Notes under the pieces: generated by a model
What the model was told of the DNA's origin: nothing
Database searches by the model: none
The model's input: the letters and a program-made list of their open reading frames with translations, nothing else
Program-made: the position numbers and the translations under genes
DNA from: Clostridia bacterium
GTDB taxonomy: Bacteria; Bacillota; DULZ01
Direction of reading: 5' to 3'
Length of the DNA: 5,282 nt
Assembly (NCBI GenBank): GCA_012520135.1
Contig: JAAYOX010000311.1
Coordinates: 1-5,282, forward strand
Part shown: piece after piece, positions 1 to 5,282 of the stretch
Layout of the letters: every line of letters begins with the position of its first letter
How positions within the stretch are numbered: position 1 is the first letter of the stretch

Positions 1-1539
1 ACCGGTTATTCCGGGAGGTACTCCTCTGATTAAAAAGGTATTCTTGCCAAAATGTTCTATGATTATTCCCAGCTCACTTAATTGGACAATCCTTTCAACC
101 AATAAATCCTGGTCAACGGGATTTAAATCCAAGGTAACCGGAATAGCCAATACTTGAGACTCTGTTGCCGCTTCTGCAGCTTTATCCTGTAATGCTTCGA
201 AATTGATTCGTTCATGAGCACCATGCTGATCTATTACATATAGGCCATCTTGGCCTTGAGCCAAAATAAATGAATCATGTAATTGGCCGATGGCTGTTAA
301 ATCAGGAAAAATTCTAGTAGAAACTTCTGTCGGTCGGACAACCGTAACCGGTGGTACTGCAGCCGGCTGGGGGATATCAGCTTTTTCCATCCTTGGTTCC
401 ACCTTGGGTATAAATGCCGGTGCTTGGGGCTTTACATCCATCGTCCATTGGGTCTGCAAATATGCTTCCACTGCGTCCCTGACCCGTTCAATCCTCTTGG
501 GAGGAGCATCCCCTTCTTTTACAGTACCGGTTGACACCGGAATATGGTTAGCGCTCATCAAGGCTGCCCCCACTGCCTCCTTAAGGTTTCTGCTCACCTC
601 TTCCGGCTTGGCAAATTTAACCTCCAGTTTGGCAGGATGCACATTCACATCAATATCCCCGGCCGGTACATTAACCTTGATGACCGCTACCGGATAACGC
701 CGGCTGGGCAGCAGGCCTCTATAGGCTTCTTCCAAAGCGGCTTGGAGCAAGGGGCTTCGGACATACCGCCCATTAACGATGAATATCTGGAGTTCTCTGC
801 TGCTGCGATGATGAAAACTCTTCCCTACAAAGCCTTCTACATCAATGTGAGAGCTGGAAAAAGATACAGGTACCATATTGTCAACAAAAGCCAAACCATA
901 CAAATCAATTAGAACGTCTTCCAATTTTCCACTGCCCCCGGCAGCAAACACCTGCTGATCATTATGCCACAGCTGCAAACTGATTTCAGGATAAGCAACC
1001 GCCAATCTTCTAACCGTATTAATAGCATGAGTTGCTTCAGTACCGGGCTTTCTTAGATATTTTTTGCGGGCAGGAGTATTATAAAATAAATTTTCCACAG
1101 TAATATCAGTTCCGGCGGGGCACCCTGCCACCTCAAATTGGGTAATCTTACCTCCTTCCAAACAAATCCGGGTGCCTTCAATGGCATTGGGTTGTCTGGA
1201 AATCAGCTTCACCATACTGACGGCAGCAATACTGGGCAATGCCTCCCCTCTAAAGCCGAGGGTTTTTATTTTAAATAAATCCCCTGCATCGTTGATCTTA
1301 CTGGTGGCATGCCTGCTGAAAGCCCGTTGGCAATCTTCCCGGCTCATCCCTATACCGTTGTCTTTAACCTGTATCTTTCTTATTCCACCCTCCTGGAGTC
1401 TGACCTCCACTCGAGTACTGCCGGCATCGATAGCATTCTCCACCAACTCTTTAACCACCGAGGCGGGCCGTTCCACTACTTCCCCTGCTGCAATTTGATT
1501 AGCCGTCCGTTCATCCAGAATCCTAATCCTACTGTCCAT
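1..1539 (-). CDS. mutL: DNA mismatch repair protein MutL, endonuclease type, N-terminal 513 codons (3' truncated by window edge)
   Basis: MutL is the GHKL ATPase that links mismatch-bound MutS to strand incision. The frame from ATG 1539 is open with no stop to base 1, so the gene continues outside the window; relatives are about 600-650 residues, so about 100-130 are missing. The ATPase domain shows IAAGEVVERPASVVKEL with the catalytic Glu (E31, equivalent to E. coli E29), NAIDAG (N35-G40), DNGIGM (D60-M65), ATSKI (78-82), GFRGEAL (95-101) and DVNVHPAK (297-304), where K304 matches the phosphate-contacting Lys of E. coli MutL. After a proline-rich linker (roughly 340-405) the C-terminal domain begins with IGQLHDSFILAQ and carries DQHGAHERINFE (437-448). 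This is the endonuclease metal motif DQHA(x)2E(x)4E with Gly replacing Ala. QVLAIP (462-467) fits the beta-clamp-binding site of B. subtilis MutL. The remaining metal motifs lie beyond the edge. The start overlaps mutS by 11 nt. By clostridial gene order, miaA and hfq might follow, but this cannot be seen here. Confidence 0.97.
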   Translation of the reverse strand, partial: MDSRIRILDERTANQIAAGEVVERPASVVKELVENAIDAGSTRVEVRLQEGGIRKIQVKDNGIGMSREDCQRAFSRHATSKINDAGDLFKIKTLGFRGEALPSIAAVSMVKLISRQPNAIEGTRICLEGGKITQFEVAGCPAGTDITVENLFYNTPARKKYLRKPGTEATHAINTVRRLAVAYPEISLQLWHNDQQVFAAGGSGKLEDVLIDLYGLAFVDNMVPVSFSSSHIDVEGFVGKSFHHRSSRELQIFIVNGRYVRSPLLQAALEEAYRGLLPSRRYPVAVIKVNVPAGDIDVNVHPAKLEVKFAKPEEVSRNLKEAVGAALMSANHIPVSTGTVKEGDAPPKRIERVRDAVEAYLQTQWTMDVKPQAPAFIPKVEPRMEKADIPQPAAVPPVTVVRPTEVSTRIFPDLTAIGQLHDSFILAQGQDGLYVIDQHGAHERINFEALQDKAAEAATESQVLAIPVTLDLNPVDQDLLVERIVQLSELGIIIEHFGKNTFLIRGVPPGITG

Positions 1540-4153
1540 GCTGTCCTCCCTGCAACGCTTGGCGAAGACTGTCCGCCTCCGTCGACAAGCTAAATAACAA
1601 ATGCCAGGATTCAATTGGGGTCACCTGATTTAAATCAATATTCAACAGCCTGTCCAAAAAAGCCTTGACCGGGTCCAAAGATTGAGGCTGCACATTATTG
1701 GACGGTGTAGCCGGAATTACAACTTGATGGTCGGAAGGGTTACCTTTTACATCCTCCAATGTTCCCAAGATTTCATAAGCTTTATTGATCACTTCCTTGG
1801 GCAGTCCTGCCAGTTCCGCCACATGAATCCCATAACTCCTGTCTGCTCCTCCGGGAACTACCCTCCTCAAAAAGGTAATCCGGTTGCCCTCTTCTTTTAC
1901 GGCCATGCAGAAGTTTTGCACTGTCGTTCGCTCTCTTTGGAGCGCAATCAGTTCATGATAATGAGTGGCAAACAACGTACGGCATTTGACCTGATCTACT
2001 AAATACTCACTGACTGCCCAGGCGATACTAATACCGTCAAAGGTACTGGTCCCCCGCCCTACCTCATCCAGTATTACCAGAGATCGATGGGTGGCGTTAT
2101 GGAGGATATTGGCTACCTCATTCATTTCCACCATAAAAGTACTTTGACCGGTACTCAAATCATCGGAGGCTCCCACCCGGGCGAAGACCCGATCTACAAT
2201 GCCAATGACGGCCTTTTGGGCGGGAACAAAACTCCCTATTTGAGCCATGATGACTATGAGAGCCGCCGTTCTGATATAGGTGGACTTTCCTGCCATATTA
2301 GGTCCGGTGATAATATTTAAGACATGACCGGGAGGTGCCAAAGAAAAATCGTTGGCTACAAATTCACCGGCAGTTAGCTCCTCTACCACCGGGTGTCTTG
2401 CCTCCAATAGCTCCAACTCCGTGTTCTGACTCAGCTCCGGCTTACAGTAATTGTTTTTAATGGCAACCAGGGCGAAACTCAATAAGACATCCAATTCGGC
2501 TATGGTGTTAGCCGTCATTTGTATACGTCCTGCAGTTCCTTCAATCTTCTGCCTGATTTCCTGAAAGAGCCGGTATTCCAAGTTATTTAGCTTTTCTTCC
2601 GCCCCTAAAATTAAAGTCTCTTTCTCTTTTAACTCTGCTGTAATAAAGCGCTCCGCGTTAGCCAAAGTCTGCTTCCGCTGGTAGTCTGAGGGCACCAGGC
2701 TTAAATTGGCCCTGGTTACTTCCAAATAATAGCCAAAGACTTTATTAAAGCCCACCTTCAAGGAACGAATACCGGTTCGCTCTCTTTCCTGGGCTTCCAG
2801 TTGAGCAATCCATTGTTTACCGTACCTTGAAGCTCGCCGCAGTTCGTCTACTTCCCGGTGAAAACCGTCCTTGATAATGTTGCCGTCTCTTATGCCAGCA
2901 GGAGGTTCTTCAACAATGCTTTCCTCCAGCAATGAGCATACGTCTTCCAACAGGTCGAGCTTATAGCGGTATATACTTAGCTGCTTCGCACCGGCCTTCT
3001 GCAACACTTCAGCGATGAGAGGCAATCGCTGTGCTGACTGTTTTAAAGCGATCAAATCCCTGGCATTGGCAGTACCGTATGACACTCTGCCCAACAGCCT
3101 CTCCAGATCATAAATACCTTTAATCGCGTTGCGTAACCCTTCCCGCAGAGAAGCAGACCGGACCAGTTCTTCCACTGCACCCAGCCGGGCGTCAATAGCT
3201 TCCTTGTCAATTAGCGGGGCTTGGAGCCACTGTTTCAATTTCCGAGCTCCCATGGCCGTAATAGTGGCATCCAGGACTCCCAGCAAAGAACCCCGAACGC
3301 CTCTGGTATGTAGGTTTTCCGTCAGCTCCAGATTACGGCGGGTAGCCGTATCCAACAGCATAAATTTGTCCGGCCGGTAAACCTCGATTCTGGTCAAATG
3401 ACTAAGTTTTTGCTTCTGGGTCTCCTGAAGAAAATCAACGATTAGATACGCTGCCATGGCTGCCAGGGGCCAATGATAAATTTGCTGTTCCAAGGTGATT
3501 TGGTTACCTGTATCTCCAACCAAACCGGAGAGGATTTCAGTTTGAGCCTTTGCCGGTAATGTCCGCAGGTTAAAGGAGCAGCCTATTTGTTTAAGATACT
3601 CCAGTAAAGTACCCTCTTCTTTTAGCTCCACAGGTATAATTGCTTCAGTCGGTTTCAAGCGAAACAGTTCTTCCCCTAAAGAGTTAATCCCGGCAGAAGA
3701 CTGGGTCACTTTAAATTCCCCTGTGGACACATCCACATAAGCTAAACCCCAACTACCTTTCTCCACCGTAAGTGAAACAAGATAGTTATTGTTGTTGTCT
3801 TTTAATACCTTTTCATCCATCACGGTACCGGGGGTAATAACCCTGATTACCTCCCGCCTGACAATCCCTTTGGCCTGGCTTGGATCTTCAACTTGCTCGC
3901 AAATAGCCACTTTTATGCCCCTGGCCAGTAACTTAGCCACGTATCCTTCATAAGCGTGATAGGGAATACCGCACATCGGTACTTTTCCCAGTCCCCCATC
4001 ACGGGCAGTTAAGGCTATTTCCAAAATCTCCGATGCCTTAATGGCATCGTCGAAAAACATTTCATAAAAATCTCCCAGTCGAAAAAACACAATTTCATCC
4101 CGGTACTGTTCTTTAATTTTCAAATATTGCTGTATCATGGGTGTATAGCCCAC
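1529..4153 (-). CDS. mutS: DNA mismatch repair protein MutS (MutS1 family), 874 aa, GTG start
   Basis: MutS is the homodimeric ATPase that binds mismatches and small insertion/deletion loops and recruits MutL. Reading from the GTG gives a protein starting MGYTPMIQQYLKIK, the usual start of Firmicute MutS; 874 residues is close to the family norm (about 860-880). Domain I carries the mismatch-wedging Phe and Glu in GDFYEMFF (F29, E31). A connector, a lever/clamp region (roughly residues 250-550) and the C-terminal ABC-type ATPase follow. The ATPase shows Walker A GPNMAGKST (617-625, bases 2279-2305), the ASDDLSTGQSTFMVEM signature (about 662-677), Walker B LVILDE (692-697), the ATHYHEL His switch (about 729-735) and the dimerisation helix-turn-helix GGADRSYGIHVAELAGLP (768-785). 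The tail includes IDLNQVTPIE, the conserved C-terminal segment. A canonical QLSFF-like clamp-binding peptide is not obvious in the linker. All key ATPase residues are present. A TTG at 4210 would add 19 residues, but it lies within the promoter. mutL starts within the 3' end. Confidence 0.98.
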   Translation of the reverse strand: MGYTPMIQQYLKIKEQYRDEIVFFRLGDFYEMFFDDAIKASEILEIALTARDGGLGKVPMCGIPYHAYEGYVAKLLARGIKVAICEQVEDPSQAKGIVRREVIRVITPGTVMDEKVLKDNNNNYLVSLTVEKGSWGLAYVDVSTGEFKVTQSSAGINSLGEELFRLKPTEAIIPVELKEEGTLLEYLKQIGCSFNLRTLPAKAQTEILSGLVGDTGNQITLEQQIYHWPLAAMAAYLIVDFLQETQKQKLSHLTRIEVYRPDKFMLLDTATRRNLELTENLHTRGVRGSLLGVLDATITAMGARKLKQWLQAPLIDKEAIDARLGAVEELVRSASLREGLRNAIKGIYDLERLLGRVSYGTANARDLIALKQSAQRLPLIAEVLQKAGAKQLSIYRYKLDLLEDVCSLLEESIVEEPPAGIRDGNIIKDGFHREVDELRRASRYGKQWIAQLEAQERERTGIRSLKVGFNKVFGYYLEVTRANLSLVPSDYQRKQTLANAERFITAELKEKETLILGAEEKLNNLEYRLFQEIRQKIEGTAGRIQMTANTIAELDVLLSFALVAIKNNYCKPELSQNTELELLEARHPVVEELTAGEFVANDFSLAPPGHVLNIITGPNMAGKSTYIRTAALIVIMAQIGSFVPAQKAVIGIVDRVFARVGASDDLSTGQSTFMVEMNEVANILHNATHRSLVILDEVGRGTSTFDGISIAWAVSEYLVDQVKCRTLFATHYHELIALQRERTTVQNFCMAVKEEGNRITFLRRVVPGGADRSYGIHVAELAGLPKEVINKAYEILGTLEDVKGNPSDHQVVIPATPSNNVQPQSLDPVKAFLDRLLNIDLNQVTPIESWHLLFSLSTEADSLRQALQGGQHGQ
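1545..1551 (-). promoter_or_regulatory. Ribosome binding site of mutL, inside the mutS coding region
   Basis: AGGGAGG (1551-1545) lies 5 nt (ACAGC) upstream of the mutL ATG (1539-1537) and within the last codons of mutS. It allows direct initiation as well as re-initiation by ribosomes finishing mutS at the TAG (1531-1529). Confidence 0.88.
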
Positions 4154-4160
4154 TGTTTTC

Positions 4161-4165
4161 CCTCC
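4161..4165 (-). promoter_or_regulatory. Ribosome binding site of mutS that decides the GTG start
   Basis: GGAGG (4165-4161), within the run GGGGGAGGG, lies 7 nt upstream of GTG at 4153-4151. It is a strong Shine-Dalgarno match at ideal spacing and is the main reason for choosing this start. A second match, AAGGAG (4180-4175), is farther upstream and falls at the predicted transcription start, so it may be partly absent from mRNA made by the local promoter. Confidence 0.85.
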
Positions 4166-4183
4166 CCCACAACGCTCCTTTCT

Positions 4184-4212
4184 ATTATAGCATAATATGG
4201 GTTTAGCCAAAA
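4184..4212 (-). promoter_or_regulatory. Predicted sigma-A-type extended -10 promoter of mutSL
   Basis: The minus strand reads TATGCTATAAT, giving a perfect TATAAT (4189-4184) preceded by TG one base upstream, which is an extended -10 element. The -35 region is weak: TTTTGG (4212-4207) at 17-bp spacing, or TTGGCT (4210-4205) at 15 bp. An extended -10 can compensate for this. The expected start of transcription is near 4177, leaving an untranslated leader of about 25 nt before the GTG start of mutS. The -35 region overlaps the T-tract of the miaB terminator. Confidence 0.7.
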
Positions 4213-4241
4213 AGAAAACCCGCCGGTTATCCTAACGGGTT
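4209..4241 (-). terminator. Intrinsic terminator of miaB, overlapping its stop codon
   Basis: On the minus strand AACCCG (4241-4236) pairs with CGGGTT (4222-4217), a 6-bp stem. The 13-nt loop can fold further, because GTTA (4236-4233) can pair with TAAC (4229-4226) around GGA, with a 4-nt bulge as the alternative. The stem is followed by TTTTCTTTTT (4218-4209). The miaB TAA (4229-4227) lies inside the hairpin. The plus strand has no T-rich tract after the hairpin, so termination should be one-directional. The stem is modest, so readthrough into mutS is possible. This is inference from structure. Confidence 0.72.
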
Positions 4242-5282
4242 CAATTCGCCGATCAACGACCAGGTTTGAGCTTCGGTAATTTTGACATTGACTAATTGCC
4301 CGATGAGGCTTTCATCACCGTCAAAAACCACTACTTTGTTACCTCTAGTCCGCCCGGTCAGTCTCTCGATATTAGTCTTACTTGTTCCTTCAACTAGCAC
4401 TTCTTCGCTCCTGCCTAACAGCTGCCGGTTCTTTGCCAAGCTGATCTTGTTTTGCAGGTCTAACAGCCGTTGAAAACGCTCTTTTTTTTCTTCTTCCGGC
4501 ACTTGGGTCCATTTAGCCGCCGGTGTACCGGAACGGGGGGAATAGAGAAAAGTAAAAGCAGTATCAAATTCTGCCTTGGCTACTACATCTAAAGTTGCCT
4601 GAAAATCTTCTTCTGTTTCCCCGGGGAAACCCACGATAATATCGGTAGTTAAGGTGGCATCAGGAACGGCCTTTTTGATTTTCGCCACCAAGTCCAGGTA
4701 GTATTCGCGGGTATAGCCCCTGTTCATCTTCTTTAATATTTGATTACTTCCCGATTGGATCGGTAAATGGAAATGCTCACAGACCGTCTGGGACTCAGCT
4801 ATAGTTTCGATAAGCTTGTCGGTAAAATCCCGGGGATGGGAAGTCATGTAACGAATCCTTTCCACTCCTTCCACCGGTTCCAAGGAGCGGAGCAAATCGG
4901 CAAAGTCCACCTCCATCGACAAGTCTTTGCCGTAGGAATTAACGTTCTGGCCCAGAAGCATCACTTCTTTAAAACCCTTGCGAGCCAGTTCCGTTACTTC
5001 ATCAAAGATCGCTTTGGGCTCCCGACTCCGTTCCCTGCCCCGGACATAAGGGACGATACAATAGGAACAAAAATTGTTACAGCCATAAGTGATGGTCACA
5101 TAGCTTTTTACCCCTCCGGCCCGTTTCACCGGCAGGGCCTCGATTATTTCCTGTTCCTTATCCCAGACTTCAATGATAGTACTGTCAGCTTCTTGAGCCA
5201 TGGACAATAGTTCCGGCAACCGGTGAATATTATGGGTACCGAAGACCAAGTCCACATGGGGGGTTTTTTGGCGGATTTTCTC
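4227..5282 (-). CDS. miaB: tRNA-2-methylthio-N6-dimethylallyladenosine synthase MiaB, C-terminal part (5' truncated by window edge)
   Basis: MiaB is a cytosolic radical-SAM enzyme with two [4Fe-4S] clusters that adds a methylthio group to i6A at position 37 of tRNAs reading UNN codons. The window holds 351 codons plus a TAA stop; the frame stays open to the edge, so an apparent GTG start at 5255 is only an internal valine in a PHVDLVFGTHNIH context. The family is usually about 440-450 residues, so roughly 90-100 N-terminal residues are missing, including the three cysteines of the auxiliary cluster. Visible parts are the end of the N-terminal MTTase domain (VFGTHNIHRLPELL), the radical-SAM motif CNNFCSYC (5058-5081, CxxxCxxC), the adjoining VPYVRGRERSR stretch typical of this family, the DIIVGFPGETEEDF segment, and a C-terminal TRAM RNA-binding domain (about the last 65 residues, with ERLTGRTRGNKVVVF). 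That last stretch favours MiaB over RimO or MtaB. Transcription ends at a hairpin overlapping the stop codon. Domain assignment is from motif recognition; identity is very likely. Confidence 0.95.
   Translation of the reverse strand, partial: EKIRQKTPHVDLVFGTHNIHRLPELLSMAQEADSTIIEVWDKEQEIIEALPVKRAGGVKSYVTITYGCNNFCSYCIVPYVRGRERSREPKAIFDEVTELARKGFKEVMLLGQNVNSYGKDLSMEVDFADLLRSLEPVEGVERIRYMTSHPRDFTDKLIETIAESQTVCEHFHLPIQSGSNQILKKMNRGYTREYYLDLVAKIKKAVPDATLTTDIIVGFPGETEEDFQATLDVVAKAEFDTAFTFLYSPRSGTPAAKWTQVPEEEKKERFQRLLDLQNKISLAKNRQLLGRSEEVLVEGTSKTNIERLTGRTRGNKVVVFDGDESLIGQLVNVKITEAQTWSLIGELNPLG

Noticed and set aside
290..912. Overlapping plus-strand open frames of 135 and 122 codons opposite mutL
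   Set aside because: They lie antisense to clearly conserved MutL codons, have no good ribosome site and resemble no protein I recognise.
1..1539. Possible that mutL is a broken pseudogene because no stop-bounded frame covers it
   Set aside because: Codon-by-codon reading from ATG 1539 to base 1 shows 513 sense codons in one frame with all ATPase motifs intact; it simply runs off the window.
1172..1593. Plus-strand open frames of 108 and 94 codons opposite the mutL start and mutS end
   Set aside because: They are antisense to the MutL ATPase domain and to the end of mutS, with low-complexity Ser/Leu/Pro-rich products typical of reverse-strand shadows.
1682..3380. Plus-strand open frames of 77-106 codons opposite mutS
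   Set aside because: They are antisense to conserved MutS domains; no family resemblance or initiation signals were seen.
3787..3802. Short AAC/AAT repeat encoding four Asn in MutS, as a phase-variation repeat
   Set aside because: It is only four imperfect triplets, and an Asn-rich turn at this place is ordinary for MutS; slippage by triplets would not break the frame.
4767..5210. Plus-strand open frame of 147 codons opposite miaB
   Set aside because: It is antisense to the conserved MiaB radical-SAM region, including the CxxxCxxC motif, so its length reflects constraint on the other strand.
4227..5282. Assignment of the methylthiotransferase to RimO or MtaB rather than MiaB
   Set aside because: The VFGTHNIH and ERLTGRTRGNKVVVF stretches, and the position next to mutS, fit MiaB better.

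Overview
The window holds three genes, all on the minus strand, in the order miaB – mutS – mutL (read from high to low coordinates). Both outer genes run off the window: miaB lacks its 5' end and mutL its 3' end. Only mutS is complete. Gene order, protein sequences, strong AGGAGG-type ribosome sites and a MutL with an endonuclease motif point to a Gram-positive, spore-former-type Firmicute of the class Clostridia. A Peptococcaceae/Desulfotomaculum-like organism is my best guess from sequence feel, not from a search. Base composition looks like mid-40s to about 50% GC by eye.

Layout, in the direction of transcription. Positions 5282-4227 encode the C-terminal 351 residues of MiaB, the radical-SAM methylthiotransferase that makes ms2i6A37 in tRNA. 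The miaB stop codon sits inside a hairpin followed by a T-rich tract (4241-4209), a likely intrinsic terminator. Right after it comes an extended -10 promoter (TG-C-TATAAT, to 4184) and then the GTG start of mutS at 4153. All of this fits in a 73-bp gap. mutS runs to 1529 and overlaps the mutL start by 11 nt. mutL (1539-1, partial, 513 codons) is uninterrupted to the window edge.

How the genes work together: MutS detects mismatches and small loops, then recruits MutL as an ATP-driven clamp. MutL carries a DQHxxxE-type metal site and a likely beta-clamp-binding peptide (QVLAIP), so this is a MutH-independent, methyl-independent pathway in which MutL itself is predicted to nick DNA. The overlap suggests that MutS and MutL are translationally coupled. 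miaB is a common neighbour of mutS in Clostridia but is functionally separate; the terminator plus promoter suggests mutSL can be transcribed on its own.

No mobile element, CRISPR array, RNA gene or undescribed system was found. It is a conserved housekeeping locus. The most useful points are the corrected mutS start, the compact terminator/promoter junction, the A-to-G change in the MutL endonuclease motif, and a tiny possible leader ORF at the mutS start. No stretch longer than 300 bases lacks a gene.
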